Shown: in pieces, positions 51,562 to 61,921 of the stretch
Position numbering within the stretch: the first letter of the stretch is position 1
Layout: the number at the start of each line of letters is the position of its first letter
Source of the DNA: Rheinheimera pacifica
GTDB taxonomy: Bacteria; Pseudomonadota; Gammaproteobacteria; Enterobacterales; Alteromonadaceae
Direction: 5' to 3'
Length of the DNA: 64,000 bases
NCBI RefSeq assembly: GCF_024809855.1
Contig: NZ_JANUEM010000010.1
Span: 62,001-126,000, forward strand
Position numbers and translations under genes: made by a program
The notes under the pieces: model-generated
Seen by the model: only the letters and a program-made list of their open reading frames with translations
Told to the model about the DNA's origin: nothing
The model's database searches: none

Positions 51562-53928
51562 ATGTACCGTATTGGGTTATTTTTATTTTGCTGCTGGTTT
51601 TTACCGCCAGCAGTTGCTTCAACATACCAGCAACCGGATCAGCGGCTGGTGCAACTGGTTGATGCGGGCTCCAGCATTGATTGGCAGGTATCGGCCAGTG
51701 GTAACTGGTTAATTCAAACTGAAACAGCGGTTAACCCGGCGTTGGAGGTTATACAGCAACACTCGGTTGGGCTGGCAGGGCTGCATATTAATCTGGCCCA
51801 GCTTAGTGCCGGTTTGGGCCGGGGTTATCAGCAAATCAGTGTGCAGCATCTGCAACAGCAAAAGCGCTATCAAATCGTGGCGCAAGCTCATCAGCGCTTG
51901 TTTAGCCCCCGTTTATCACCAGACGACAATTGGCTGAGTGTAGTAGTGGCAGAACAGAATGGGCTGTTTATCGAACTGCTTGAGCTTAAAAACGGTAAAC
52001 GTAAACGGGTACGTCAACGGCTGAATGCTGTGTTGGGTATTCAATACCAGTGGTTAGCTGACAGCTCCGGCCTGATTGCGGCAGTGGCGCCATCCGCCAG
52101 TACACCAGCCGAACCTGCGCCAGGTTTGCAGCCGAAAGCACGGGAAACCACCGGTAAAAAAACAGCACTACGTACTTTGCAGTTATTGCTGCAGTCAGAA
52201 AGCGATGCAGCTTACTTTGAACAGTTAATTCAGGCAAAGCTGGTGCGAATTTCAACCCGCCTGAAAAGCACTGTTATTGCCGAGCTGCCGCTACACAGCT
52301 TTTCACTATCGCCGGACAACCGCTTTATTCTGACACAGCGTATTGTCAGGCCTTATTCCTATCGTGTGCGTTATAGCAACTTTCCGCGCCAGGCCGAGGT
52401 GTATAACCTGCGCGGTGAAAAAATAGCAGAGGCTGGCGAGCTGGCGTTGCATGAGAGCAGCAAAACCAGAGATGGGCGGCGTATCATAGCCTGGCAGCCT
52501 ATGCAGCCTGCAACCTTATACTGGGTAGAAAAAAGTGATGACAAAGCCAGCAAAGACGCGCTCTGGCAGTGGCCAGCGCCTTTTTCTGCGGTACCGCATA
52601 AGTTGTATGATACTGCCTGGCGTTTTCGGCGTGTTTTATGGTCAGACACTGCACTGGCTATTTTATATGAAAGTGATTCTGACACCGACCAGGAGCGAGC
52701 CTGGTTTTTTCCTGCCGGTTTTGCCAGTAATCCTCAGCTTTGGTATCAGCGCAATAGCAAAGATCATCAGGCTTTGCCGGGAGAGCCGGTAATGGCTAAT
52801 AACCGCTATCAGCAGCGGGTAATTCAGCAAACAGACAGCGCTGCTTTTTTTGCCACACGGCGCAACAACGCCTTGCAGGCAGAGCTGCATACAGTGCAGC
52901 CGCAATCCGGTGAGCAGCAGCTTATCTGGCGCTCTGCCAGTGACACCGAAGACACTATGCTGCAAATGTTACCGCTCGGTGGCATCTTATTTACCCGGCA
53001 AACGCCAACACAGCCGCCGGAGCTATTTAAACTGGATACAGATGGCACGACATTAAAGCTGGTGGCCCGGCACCACCCGGCACCGGCTTATCAGCAGATA
53101 ACGCAGCAATGGCTGGAATATCAGCGCTCTGATGGCGTTAAGCTTAGCGGCAGGTTATATCTGCCAGCCGGGTATGATGTCTCAATGGGGCCATTGCCGG
53201 TGTTAATGTGGGCTTACCCGCGGGAATATGCGTCGGCAGAACTGGCCGAGCAACGCACCGTGCCAGAACAACGTTTTGTCAGTTTCAGGCCCAGCAGTGC
53301 CCAACCTTATGTTGCCTTGGGTTATGCAGTTTTTGATCAAGTGAGCATGCCTGTTATCAGCAAAGATGCGGCTTTGCCAAATGATGATTTTTTGCCACAA
53401 CTTACTGCAAATGCCGAAGCTGCCGTTGACACTCTGGTAAAGCTGGGGGTTGCCGAGCGGGGTAATATTGCCGTTGGCGGGCACTCGTATGGCGCTTTTA
53501 TGGTTGCTAATCTGCTGGCGCACACCGACCTTTTTTCTGCTGGTATTGCCCGCAGTGGTGCATACAACCGCAGCCTTACCCCATTTGGCTTTCAGTCAGA
53601 AAAGCGCAATTTGTGGCAGAACACCGCGCTATATAATCTCATGTCACCGTTTTTGCACGCCGATCGAATGGAGGCGCCATTGCTGCTGATCCACGGTGAA
53701 GCCGATGCTAATTCAGGCACTTTTCCACTGCAATCAGAGCGGTTGTTTGAGGCTATGCAGGGGCTTGGCAAAGTTGCCCGGTTGGTTCTACTGCCCTATG
53801 AGGGGCACCATTACCAGGCCAGAGAATCGGTTTTGCATGTATTGTGGGAGCAGCAACAATGGCTGGCCAGGCATCTTACTGCTACGCCGGCAATGCAATT
53901 ACTGCAGCCAGAAGCGCTGGCAGAGTAA
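51562..53928 (+). CDS. Secreted S9 family (prolyl-oligopeptidase-like) serine peptidase
   Basis: A 788-residue enzyme with a signal peptide (to about 20), a beta-propeller of about 500 residues and a C-terminal alpha/beta hydrolase domain. Catalytic serine is S642 in GGHSYGAFM; the aspartate is in HGEADANSGTFP and the histidine in YEGHHYQARE. The layout with propeller and late catalytic domain is that of S9C-like peptidases. It probably degrades peptides in the periplasm or outside, in step with the receptor upstream. GAGGTTAGC-like weak ribosome site. Confidence 0.9.
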   Translation: MYRIGLFLFCCWFLPPAVASTYQQPDQRLVQLVDAGSSIDWQVSASGNWLIQTETAVNPALEVIQQHSVGLAGLHINLAQLSAGLGRGYQQISVQHLQQQKRYQIVAQAHQRLFSPRLSPDDNWLSVVVAEQNGLFIELLELKNGKRKRVRQRLNAVLGIQYQWLADSSGLIAAVAPSASTPAEPAPGLQPKARETTGKKTALRTLQLLLQSESDAAYFEQLIQAKLVRISTRLKSTVIAELPLHSFSLSPDNRFILTQRIVRPYSYRVRYSNFPRQAEVYNLRGEKIAEAGELALHESSKTRDGRRIIAWQPMQPATLYWVEKSDDKASKDALWQWPAPFSAVPHKLYDTAWRFRRVLWSDTALAILYESDSDTDQERAWFFPAGFASNPQLWYQRNSKDHQALPGEPVMANNRYQQRVIQQTDSAAFFATRRNNALQAELHTVQPQSGEQQLIWRSASDTEDTMLQMLPLGGILFTRQTPTQPPELFKLDTDGTTLKLVARHHPAPAYQQITQQWLEYQRSDGVKLSGRLYLPAGYDVSMGPLPVLMWAYPREYASAELAEQRTVPEQRFVSFRPSSAQPYVALGYAVFDQVSMPVISKDAALPNDDFLPQLTANAEAAVDTLVKLGVAERGNIAVGGHSYGAFMVANLLAHTDLFSAGIARSGAYNRSLTPFGFQSEKRNLWQNTALYNLMSPFLHADRMEAPLLLIHGEADANSGTFPLQSERLFEAMQGLGKVARLVLLPYEGHHYQARESVLHVLWEQQQWLARHLTATPAMQLLQPEALAE

Positions 53929-54025
53929 GCCTGGCTGCTTTGTTAACAATGACAGCTGTTTTTCTGCCCGCCTGTGGTAAAATCCGGCGGGTAAACCTAA
54001 GCAGGAAAACCTGGATCGGGAAAGC

Positions 54026-56140
54026 ATGACAACGCAGCAATCTTTTTATCTGGCTGAACTGTATGTTAATCCGGCTGAACTAAGCATTCAGGCCCCGGCG
54101 GGGCAACAAACATCTGTGCAGCAAAAGCCGATGGAAGTCCTGGCTTTTCTGGCACAGCAATACCCCGCACTGGTTAGCCGCCAGCAGTTAATTGACACTG
54201 TCTGGGCCGGTAATAACTATGTGGGTGAAAAAGCTCTGACTAACGCAATATGGCAGCTGCGCAATCTGTTTGAGCAACTTGCCGAGACAGAGCTTATAAA
54301 CACGGTCAGAAAAAAAGGGTATCGCTTAGCAGTAGCGCCGGTTTATCAGCCCGGCGTTGTTAAAACCGCAGAGCCTGCTCTGGAGGTGGAGGAAGCTCAT
54401 ACTAGCAATACGCGCACTGTACGCCGTAGCTACAGCGGGTTTATGGTTGCCGGGCTGGTTATACTGGCCCTGATAAGCGTGGCTTTTTATTACCTCTTTA
54501 ACCCGCCTGATAACACCGAGCCAGAGGTTTCTCTGCTAACCAAAGGCAGTGGCCGTGCCATGTTTCCGGCGTTGTCGCCGGATGAACGCTATCTGGTGTT
54601 TAGCTGGCGTAAGTTTGAAGCCTCCAGTGATTTATACCTGCTGGACTTGCAGGATAATAGCAAGCCGCCACGGCAGCTAACCTTTAGCATAGATGACGAG
54701 AGCCGCCCACTGTGGGCAAAAGATGGCAGGCATATTTATTATTCCAGCAAAACGGCTGTATATGGCGAATGCTACATTATGCAACTGGATATCATCACCT
54801 TACGCAGTGAAAAACTTGCTGCCTGCAACCGGCACAGTACAGTGTATATGGATATTTCTGCAGATGGACGTTATCTGGCTTTTAACGGCAGTGTAACGCC
54901 GGAAGGGGCCAGCCTGTATCAACTGGATTTACAAAACCCTGAGGCCGAGCCGCAGCCTGTGCCATGCCAGCATAATTGTCAGTACCGGGTCCGTGATTTG
55001 GCGTTTTCACCTGATGGCCGGTATCTGGCAATAACCCGTCGCGCTCACCGCCTGTCTGAAGAAATTTATCTGCATAATCTGGCAACTGGTGAAGAGCATA
55101 AGCTTACGTCAGGTGAAGAAGATATTATGGGGTTGGTGTGGCACCCCGATGGCAAGCGGGTGTTGTATGCTGCTTTACGGCATGGCAAACGGCAGGGATT
55201 TATCCTGAATGTGGCCGATACCACTACCGTATCACTTGATTTGGATGATTTTGCCTGGCCAAGCCGTATTACCGCCAGCGGTGACGTGTACTACCACAAC
55301 AGCAGTAATGTACCGCAGCTGGGATACCTGCCATTAAACAAAGGTGTGACCGGCGCGGTGTTTCCGCTTACCGCCGCCGAATCCCGCTACGAAGCGCCGC
55401 ATTACAGCAAGGCTCAGCATGCTCTGGCTTATGTCAGCAACGAGTCTGGCTATATGGAAATATGGCGGGCTGATGCTTATATGGAAAACCGTCAGCAACT
55501 TACGCGCCTGCATGGCATGGTTAAATATCCGCAGTGGTCTAATAACGGCCGTTATATTGCATTTGTTGGCCGTTTTCCGGCAGAAGAAGAAGATAAACTG
55601 ATGCTGCTTGAGGTCAAAACCGGCCGGTTAACGCAACTGAAAACCGGCGCCCGCTGGCACGGCCAAATTAGCTGGTGGTATGACGATAGTGCAGTCATTT
55701 TCTCGCATGGCAGTAATTTGTTCAGTATTAATCTCAGTAGCGGCGATATCAACCAACTGACAGTAAAAGGCGGTATTGGTGCACAAATGCCGGCTGCAGA
55801 TCGGTTTTATTTCAGTAAAGGCCGCAACCGGGGCTTATGGCAGCTGTTGCCCGATGGTAGTGAGGTGCAACTGCTGCCCGGCAGTGTGTTCAGCTCCAGA
55901 ACGGCCTGGACTGTTGCAGAGCAGGGGATTTATTTTTTGCAGCAAAAGCCTGACCAGTTACTGGTAAGTTACTATGATACCGGCAATGGTCAGCTGCAGG
56001 ATGTTATTTTGCTACCGCCTGATTTACTGCATTTGCTCAGTATTATGAGCTTTGATGCAGAAAATCAGCGGTTGCTGTTTGAATTATCTGTGCACCCGCG
56101 GGCAGATATTCATAAGCTTAGCCACCCGTTGTTGCATTAA
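54026..56140 (+). CDS. Membrane-bound winged-helix regulator with periplasmic beta-propeller
   Basis: A 704-residue protein. Residues about 1-105 are an OmpR/PhoB-type winged helix (KPMEVLAFLAQQYPALVSRQQLIDTVW, ALTNAIWQLRNLF, NTVRKKGYRL). A membrane helix follows near 138-160. The periplasmic part has several TolB/WD40-like repeats (FPALSPDERYLVFSW, LAFSPDGRYLAITRR, YPQWSNNGRYIAFVG). This CadC-like plan, sensing in the periplasm and binding DNA in the cytoplasm, suits control of the adjoining receptor and peptidase genes; that target is inferred. It starts 98 bases after the S9 gene. Confidence 0.88.
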   Translation: MTTQQSFYLAELYVNPAELSIQAPAGQQTSVQQKPMEVLAFLAQQYPALVSRQQLIDTVWAGNNYVGEKALTNAIWQLRNLFEQLAETELINTVRKKGYRLAVAPVYQPGVVKTAEPALEVEEAHTSNTRTVRRSYSGFMVAGLVILALISVAFYYLFNPPDNTEPEVSLLTKGSGRAMFPALSPDERYLVFSWRKFEASSDLYLLDLQDNSKPPRQLTFSIDDESRPLWAKDGRHIYYSSKTAVYGECYIMQLDIITLRSEKLAACNRHSTVYMDISADGRYLAFNGSVTPEGASLYQLDLQNPEAEPQPVPCQHNCQYRVRDLAFSPDGRYLAITRRAHRLSEEIYLHNLATGEEHKLTSGEEDIMGLVWHPDGKRVLYAALRHGKRQGFILNVADTTTVSLDLDDFAWPSRITASGDVYYHNSSNVPQLGYLPLNKGVTGAVFPLTAAESRYEAPHYSKAQHALAYVSNESGYMEIWRADAYMENRQQLTRLHGMVKYPQWSNNGRYIAFVGRFPAEEEDKLMLLEVKTGRLTQLKTGARWHGQISWWYDDSAVIFSHGSNLFSINLSSGDINQLTVKGGIGAQMPAADRFYFSKGRNRGLWQLLPDGSEVQLLPGSVFSSRTAWTVAEQGIYFLQQKPDQLLVSYYDTGNGQLQDVILLPPDLLHLLSIMSFDAENQRLLFELSVHPRADIHKLSHPLLH

Positions 56141-56184
56141 ATTGCAGCTCTGCCGTTATTAAGCAAAGCTGCTTAGCGGCAATA

Positions 56185-58503
56185 TTATTTTTTCAGCTTG
56201 GCAAAGGCTTCGGCAAATGCATTGCCCATTGCTGCGTTATTATCTGCCGGTTTAGCCTGGCGCGGTGCGGCAGCTTTATTGTGCTGTGGGCGTGCGCCGG
56301 TTTTGTCGGTTGCTTTATCTGCATTTTTCGGCGCTGGTTGTTCGTCCATCCGCATGGTAAGCGCAATACGTTTGCGTTCAATATCCACATCCAGCACTTT
56401 TACTTTTACTACATCACCGGCTTTGACTACCTGATGCGGATCGCTGACAAACTTATCGGTCAGCGACGAGATATGCACTAAGCCGTCCTGATGCACGCCT
56501 ATATCAACAAAGGCACCAAAGTTGGTAACGTTAGTTACTACGCCTTCGAGCAACATGCCGTCTTTCAGATCTTTTAATGTTTCTACGCCATCTTTAAAGC
56601 TGGCGGTTTTAAACTCCGGGCGCGGATCCCGGCCGGGTTTATCCAGCTCTTTTAAAATATCGCTAATGGTAGGTACACCAAAATGCTCGTCGGCAAAGGT
56701 TTTGGCATCAATACTTTTTAAGAAGCTGCTGTTACCAATGATCTGCTCAACCGATTTCTGATGCGCGCTGATAATTCTTTCTACCAGCGGATAAGCTTCA
56801 GGGTGCACTGATGAGGCATCCAGCGGGTTTTTACCGTTGTTAATGCGTAAAAAGCCTGCAGCCTGTTCATACGCTTTTGGCCCCAGCCGTGGTACTTTTA
56901 ACAGCTCTTTACGCTCGTTAAAGCGGCCGTTGCTGTCGCGGTAGAACACAATATTTTGTGCCAGCGTTTTATTTAAGCCCGCGACACGGGCCAGCAGGGG
57001 TACCGAGGCGGTATTTAAATCTACACCTACCGCGTTTACGCAGTCTTCTACTACGCCATCGAGAGATTTCGTCAGCAGGCTTTGGTTAACGTCGTGCTGG
57101 TACTGGCCCACGCCAATGGCTTTGGGTTCAATTTTTACCAGTTCGGCCAGCGGGTCCTGCAGGCGGCGACCAATAGATACCGCACCGCGCAGCGATACAT
57201 CTAAATCAGGGAACTCCTGCGCCGCCAGCTCAGAAGCAGAATAAACAGAAGCGCCGGCTTCTGATACCATAATTTTCTGGATTGGCTGGCCAGGCAGTGC
57301 TTTGATCACATCGGCGGCCAGTTTGTCGGTTTCACGTGATGCGGTGCCGTTACCTATGGCAACCAGCTCTATTTTATGTTGCTGACACAGCGCTACCAGA
57401 GTACGCACTGATTTATCCCACATATTTTGTGGCGCATGCGGAAATATAGTGGTTTGGCTAAGCAACTTACCGGTTTCGTCAATGGCGGTTACTTTAACGC
57501 CGGTGCGCAGGCCGGGGTCCAGTGCCAGTGTGTTGCGCATACCGGCAGGTGCGGCCATAAGCAGGTCTTTTAAGTTACGAGCAAATACTTTAATGGCTTC
57601 TTCTTCGGCTTTTTCGCGTAGCTCGCTCAGCAGGTCATTTTCTAAGTGCAGGTGCAGTTTTACTTTCCAGGTCCATTGTACTGCGGTGTGTAAAAACGCA
57701 TCTGCAGCGCGGCCTTCGTCTTTAATATTAAAGTGGCTGGCCACCATTTGTTCGCACAGGCTGTGGGCCGTTTCTTCATTGGCATCGGGTACTAACTGCA
57801 GTTGCAGTACTCCTTCGTTGCGGCCGCGAAACATAGCCAGCGCGCGGTGCGACGGTGTGGTTTTCCAGCTTTCTGTATGGGCAAAGTAATCGCGGAACTT
57901 GGCGCCTTCCTGCTCTTTACCGGCAACCAGGGTACTTTTTAATACCGCATGTTGTGCCAGATGCTGGCGCAAGCGGGCCAGCAGGTTAGCGTCTTCGGCA
58001 AAGCGTTCCATCAGAATATATTTAGCACCATCAAGCACGGCTTTTACATCAGCAAAACCGGCCTCAGCATTGATAAACGCACTGGCTTCTGTTTCCGGAA
58101 TTAACTTCGGATTGGCCTGCAGCGCATCAGCCAGCGGCAATATACCGGCTTCAATGGCGATCTGCCCTTTGGTGCGGCGTTTGGCTTTATACGGCAGATA
58201 TAAATCTTCCAGCCGGGTCTTATTGTCTGCTGCCAGTATGTCTTGTTTTAACTCAGCGGTTAATTTGCCTTGTTCGTCTATGGTTTTTAAAATTACCTGG
58301 CGGCGTTCTTCCAGCTCACGCAGGTAAGTTAAACGCTGTTCCAGGTGCCGCAGCTGGGTATCATCCAGGCCGCCGGTTACTTCTTTACGGTAACGGGCAA
58401 TAAAAGGCACTGTTGCACCTTCTTCCAATAATGCGATAGTTGCTGAAACCTGCTCTGGGCGGGCGGCAATTTCTGCTGCAATTTGTTTAACAATCATAGA
58501 CAT
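56185..58503 (-). CDS. tex: RNA-binding transcription accessory protein Tex
   Basis: A 772-residue cytosolic protein with helical N-terminal domains, a YqgF-like RNase-fold region ([21 protein letters not shown]), two helix-hairpin-helix motifs ([40 protein letters not shown]) and a C-terminal S1 domain ([26 protein letters not shown]). It matches E. coli YhgF over the full length, apart from a low-complexity tail. ATG 58503 was chosen; a TTG at 58509 is closer to AGGAA and remains possible. Downstream of greB on the same strand, as in E. coli. Confidence 0.95.
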   Translation of the reverse strand: MSMIVKQIAAEIAARPEQVSATIALLEEGATVPFIARYRKEVTGGLDDTQLRHLEQRLTYLRELEERRQVILKTIDEQGKLTAELKQDILAADNKTRLEDLYLPYKAKRRTKGQIAIEAGILPLADALQANPKLIPETEASAFINAEAGFADVKAVLDGAKYILMERFAEDANLLARLRQHLAQHAVLKSTLVAGKEQEGAKFRDYFAHTESWKTTPSHRALAMFRGRNEGVLQLQLVPDANEETAHSLCEQMVASHFNIKDEGRAADAFLHTAVQWTWKVKLHLHLENDLLSELREKAEEEAIKVFARNLKDLLMAAPAGMRNTLALDPGLRTGVKVTAIDETGKLLSQTTIFPHAPQNMWDKSVRTLVALCQQHKIELVAIGNGTASRETDKLAADVIKALPGQPIQKIMVSEAGASVYSASELAAQEFPDLDVSLRGAVSIGRRLQDPLAELVKIEPKAIGVGQYQHDVNQSLLTKSLDGVVEDCVNAVGVDLNTASVPLLARVAGLNKTLAQNIVFYRDSNGRFNERKELLKVPRLGPKAYEQAAGFLRINNGKNPLDASSVHPEAYPLVERIISAHQKSVEQIIGNSSFLKSIDAKTFADEHFGVPTISDILKELDKPGRDPRPEFKTASFKDGVETLKDLKDGMLLEGVVTNVTNFGAFVDIGVHQDGLVHISSLTDKFVSDPHQVVKAGDVVKVKVLDVDIERKRIALTMRMDEQPAPKNADKATDKTGARPQHNKAAAPRQAKPADNNAAMGNAFAEAFAKLKK

Positions 58504-58628
58504 AAACAAGGAGTTCCTGATTAAAAAGCACCGTTAAGGTGAAAAGCATCAAACTAAAAACACGGCAATATTTGCCGATTGTCCACTTTGTGGGGCAAAA
58601 AATCCAATCCGGCGCTGTGGTGTGGCTA

Positions 58629-59099
58629 TTATTTGTAGCGTATTTGGGTAATAAACCACAGTTTGTTGCCGGTTGGCGTATGTACCAGCACTTCATCATC
58701 TACCGCTTTTTTCAGCAGTGCCCGCGCCATGGGTGAGTCGATAGAGATATAATCTTTGCGGCCGTATATTTCATCCGGCCCGACAATACGAAAGCTCAGC
58801 TGTTCGCCCTGTTCGTTTTCAATTTCAACCCAGGCACCAAAAAACACTTTGCCATCCTGCTGTGGCGAATAGTCTACCACGCGCAGCACTTCCAGCCGTT
58901 TGCGTAAAAAGCGGATACGGCGATCCGTTTCACGCAGCAGCTTTTTATTGTACTGGTAATCCGCATTTTCACTACGATCACCCAGGCTGGCGGCCCAGGC
59001 CACTTTGGCGGTAACGTCGGGGCGTTTTTCCCGCCATAAATAATTCAGCTCATGTTGTAAGGCTTCAAAGCCCTCACGGGTAATTAAATCGGTGCGCAT
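58629..59099 (-). CDS. greB: Transcription elongation factor GreB
   Basis: A 156-residue factor that rescues backtracked RNA polymerase by stimulating transcript cleavage. The N-terminal coiled coil has LITREGFEALQHELNYLWREKRP and the acidic tip GDRSENADYQYNKKLLRE; the C-terminal domain has DEIYGRKDYISIDSPMARALLKK. RIRFLRKRLEVLRVVD is nearly identical in E. coli GreB. ATG 59099 starts MRTDLITREG; the open frame upstream of it is not part of the gene. Confidence 0.95.
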   Translation of the reverse strand: MRTDLITREGFEALQHELNYLWREKRPDVTAKVAWAASLGDRSENADYQYNKKLLRETDRRIRFLRKRLEVLRVVDYSPQQDGKVFFGAWVEIENEQGEQLSFRIVGPDEIYGRKDYISIDSPMARALLKKAVDDEVLVHTPTGNKLWFITQIRYK

Positions 59100-59276
59100 T
59101 GTGTTGGTGTCGTCCGGTAAAAGCAGGGCGGAATGGTAGCAGCTTTTGCCGCCGCCCTGCCAGCGATATGCCACTGTTGTACAGCAGACAAACTTTGTAA
59201 CATAAAGAAGCGCCAAGGTTTTTCGCCGCAGCGGTTTTTTCGTTTATAGTGAAGCAAATATTGTGGAGGCTTCACT

Positions 59277-60002
59277 ATGGCCAGTTCAGAAACCCCGAAA
59301 ATTCTGGTAGTTGATGATGACATGCGTTTACGTGCCTTGCTGGAGCGCTATTTGGTTGAGCAGGGGTATATAGTACGCAGCGTAGCAAATTACGAGCAGA
59401 TGCAACGCCTGATGGAGCGGGAAAACTTCCATTTAGTGGTGCTGGATTTGATGCTGCCGGGAGAAGATGGCTTGTCTATTTGCCGCCGCCTGCGCCAGCA
59501 GGAAAATGAAATTCCGATTATTATGCTAACGGCAAAAGGCGATGAGGTAGACCGTATTATCGGCCTGGAAATGGGTGCCGATGATTACCTGCCCAAACCT
59601 TTTAATCCGCGTGAGTTGCTGGCGCGCATCCGGGCAGTAATGCGGCGCAAAAGTAAAGAATTACCGGGGGCCCCCAGTCAGGCTGAAGGGATAGTGGAAT
59701 TTGGCCCGTTTAAATTTAACCTGGCCACGCGTGAAATGCGCAAAGGCGAGCAGTTATTACCGCTTACCAGTGGTGAATATGCGGTACTAAAAGTGCTGGT
59801 AAGCCACCCGCGCGAGCCGTTATCGCGTGACAAGCTGATGAACCAGGCACGGGGCCGCGATTATTCCGCTATGGAGCGCAGTATCGACGTACAGGTATCA
59901 CGCTTGCGCCGCATGTTAGAAGACGACGCCGCTAACCCGCGTTATATTCAAACGGTATGGGGCCTGGGGTATGTGTTTGTACCGGATGGCAGCGTCAGTT
60001 AA
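59277..60002 (+). CDS. ompR: Response regulator OmpR
   Basis: A 241-residue transcription factor controlling outer-membrane proteins in answer to osmolarity and pH. The receiver domain has acidic residues at 14-15 and the phosphorylated aspartate D57 in VVLDLMLPGEDG, plus MLTAKGDEVDRI and KPFNPRELLARI. The winged-helix domain follows (LTSGEYAVLKVL, RDYSAMERSIDVQVSRLRRMLE). GGAGG lies 7 bases before the ATG. The envZ start follows its stop directly. Confidence 0.96.
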   Translation: MASSETPKILVVDDDMRLRALLERYLVEQGYIVRSVANYEQMQRLMERENFHLVVLDLMLPGEDGLSICRRLRQQENEIPIIMLTAKGDEVDRIIGLEMGADDYLPKPFNPRELLARIRAVMRRKSKELPGAPSQAEGIVEFGPFKFNLATREMRKGEQLLPLTSGEYAVLKVLVSHPREPLSRDKLMNQARGRDYSAMERSIDVQVSRLRRMLEDDAANPRYIQTVWGLGYVFVPDGSVS

Positions 60003-61307
60003 ATGCGTTGCCTGCCGCGTAGTGCCTTTGGCCAGACTGTTTTCCTTATCGGCCTGTTGCTGCTGATTAATCAGTTAGTGTCTTATCTTTCGGTGGCGTT
60101 TTATGTGATAAAACCCACCACCCAGCAAATTAACCACCTGATTGCCAAACAAATTAAAGTGGTTTTTATTGATGTCGGGCATCAGCAGCCGGTGTTGTCC
60201 CATGAGCTGACAGAACGTTTTCGCGAAGCCACCGGCATTGAGGTGTATACCGAGCAGCAGGCATTACAGCAGGGCCTGGCAGAAGCCAGTTACTATGGTT
60301 ATTTTTCTGATCTGATGTCGCGTGAACTGGGCGGTGCCGCTGAAGTGCGGGTAGCACAGGGCGAAACCTACGCCTTTTGGGTAAGGCCGCCACAGGCACC
60401 ACACTACTGGGTAAAGGTACCACTTACCGGGCTGGATGAAACCGACTTTTCGCCGCTGACATTTTACCTGCTGATGATAGGTGTGCTCAGTGTCGGCGGC
60501 GGCTGGCTGTTTGCCCGCCAGTTAAACCGGCCACTAAAAAGCCTACAGCAGGCGGCATTGCAGGTCGGCGGTGGTGAGTTTCCGCCGCCTTTGCCAGAGC
60601 ATAAAGGCTCTACCGAAATTATTGCGGTAACCAAGGCCTTTAATTATATGGCACGCGGCATCCGCCAGCTTGAGCAGGACAGAGCCTTACTGATGGCCGG
60701 GGTATCGCACGATTTACGTACCCCGCTAACCCGTATCCGGCTGGCGTCGGAGATGATGCAAGAGCCAGACAACTGGATTCGGGAGGGCATTATCAACGAT
60801 ATTGAAGATATGAACGCCATTATCGACCAGTTTATCGACTACCTGCGCCACCATAAAGAAGAGCCCGGTCAGAAAGAAAACCTTAATACCCTGGTACGTG
60901 AACTGGTGCAGGCCGAGCATTTACAGCAGCGCCATATTGCCACCGTGCTGGCAGATAATTTACCCGAAGTGATATTAAGGCGGATCGCCATAAAGCGCCT
61001 GCTAAATAACCTGCTGGAAAACGCCCTGCGTTACAGCGATGGCGATATTGAAATAACCACCGGTTACGAACGCAACCGCAAACGTATTTACCTGCAAATC
61101 CGCGATCATGGCCCCGGCATACCGGAAAACCAGATGAAAACCATGTTTGAACCCTTCACGCAGGGCGATGTGGCTCGTGGTAGCGGTGGTTCAGGCCTGG
61201 GGCTGGCTATTATTAAAAAAATAGTCGATATGCACCACGGCGATATAACACTGCATAACCATGCTTATGGTGGTTTGGTGGTAACGGTGTATTTGCCCGT
61301 AAGATAG
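60003..61307 (+). CDS. envZ: Osmosensor histidine kinase EnvZ
   Basis: A 434-residue inner-membrane kinase. Two membrane helices (about 12-35 and 150-170) flank a periplasmic domain; a HAMP region follows, then the phosphorylated histidine H236 in [20 protein letters not shown] and an ATPase domain with [18 protein letters not shown] and [16 protein letters not shown]. It phosphorylates and dephosphorylates OmpR. There is no gap after ompR. Confidence 0.95.
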   Translation: MRCLPRSAFGQTVFLIGLLLLINQLVSYLSVAFYVIKPTTQQINHLIAKQIKVVFIDVGHQQPVLSHELTERFREATGIEVYTEQQALQQGLAEASYYGYFSDLMSRELGGAAEVRVAQGETYAFWVRPPQAPHYWVKVPLTGLDETDFSPLTFYLLMIGVLSVGGGWLFARQLNRPLKSLQQAALQVGGGEFPPPLPEHKGSTEIIAVTKAFNYMARGIRQLEQDRALLMAGVSHDLRTPLTRIRLASEMMQEPDNWIREGIINDIEDMNAIIDQFIDYLRHHKEEPGQKENLNTLVRELVQAEHLQQRHIATVLADNLPEVILRRIAIKRLLNNLLENALRYSDGDIEITTGYERNRKRIYLQIRDHGPGIPENQMKTMFEPFTQGDVARGSGGSGLGLAIIKKIVDMHHGDITLHNHAYGGLVVTVYLPVR

Positions 61308-61316
61308 ACATTAAAA

Positions 61317-61336
61317 AGCCCTGCAATTGCAGGGCT
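61317..61336 (-). terminator. Intrinsic terminator after the chaperone-like gene
   Basis: A 20-base perfect palindrome (AGCCCTGCAATTGCAGGGCT) that folds into an 8-bp stem with a 4-base loop. Read on the minus strand it is followed by TTTTTAA. It lies 9 bases past the 61346 stop and may also end envZ transcripts. Confidence 0.85.
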
Positions 61337-61345
61337 GAATGGCGG

Positions 61346-61903
61346 TTACTGATTAGTATATTTCTTCTCGAGAATATCTAACCGCGCAGTACTGACCAGG
61401 CCAGATGAATTGATTTGCTCTACTAAAGCGAGCAGATCAACATCATTTTGCGGTTGCACGATATACACTCCAGAACTGCTGGCAGAACGAATTATTTTTA
61501 GCTGAAACTGCTGTAAAAGGTCGTTGATCTCTGCATTCCTGCTACTTAATACGCTGATATTGCCGGTAATTACGCCAAGTTCTCCAGTGATGGCATTACG
61601 CACCACCGCATTACGACGAAACTCTGCCAAGCGCTCAGTGTCAGTGCTGGCTGCTCGCGCGACCAGTGTCATATTACCAATGTCTTTTTTGCTGACTGAA
61701 CGGTCTGCCAGTGCTTGTGGGACGGCAACTAACTCACTTTGTAGCTGGTAGGTGCCATATTGTGGAGATGTGCTTGCAGCCACACTGGCTTTCTCCTTCA
61801 CATTTGGCTCCAGCCCAAGCAATTCTGCTTTGTTGTCCTGTGCATTGGCACTGTGCATAGTAAGGCAAAGGGTAGCCGCTAAAATTGATATATTGTACTT
61901 CAT
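61346..61903 (-). CDS. Secreted protease-chaperone / propeptide-like protein
   Basis: A 185-residue protein with a signal peptide ending HSANA (about 21). The C-terminal half, from about 105, reads like a subtilisin propeptide: TGELGVITGNISVLSS, INDLLQQFQLKIIRSASSSGVYIVQP, LVEQINSSGLVSTARLDIL. It starts 18 bases after the stop of the subtilisin-like protease, with AAGGAATA as ribosome site. In Aeromonas sobria a protein (ORF2) encoded just 3' of the S8 protease ASP is its external chaperone. The same order here supports that role by analogy; it is inferred, not proven. Confidence 0.65.
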   Translation of the reverse strand: MKYNISILAATLCLTMHSANAQDNKAELLGLEPNVKEKASVAASTSPQYGTYQLQSELVAVPQALADRSVSKKDIGNMTLVARAASTDTERLAEFRRNAVVRNAITGELGVITGNISVLSSRNAEINDLLQQFQLKIIRSASSSGVYIVQPQNDVDLLALVEQINSSGLVSTARLDILEKKYTNQ

Positions 61904-61921
61904 GGTTTATTCCTTTGTCTG

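Noticed and set aside
53967..53991. CCCGCC/GGCGGG hairpin before the membrane regulator
   Set aside because: Stem of only 6 perfect pairs, no U-tract and no clear relation to a promoter; too weak to call.
56141..56184. Possible terminator between the regulator and tex
   Set aside because: A T-rich end is present, but the stem needs several bulges.
57449..58327. Two long open frames antisense to tex (146 and 142 codons)
   Set aside because: Both overlap highly conserved Tex sequence and have Ser/Ala/Arg-rich shadow composition.
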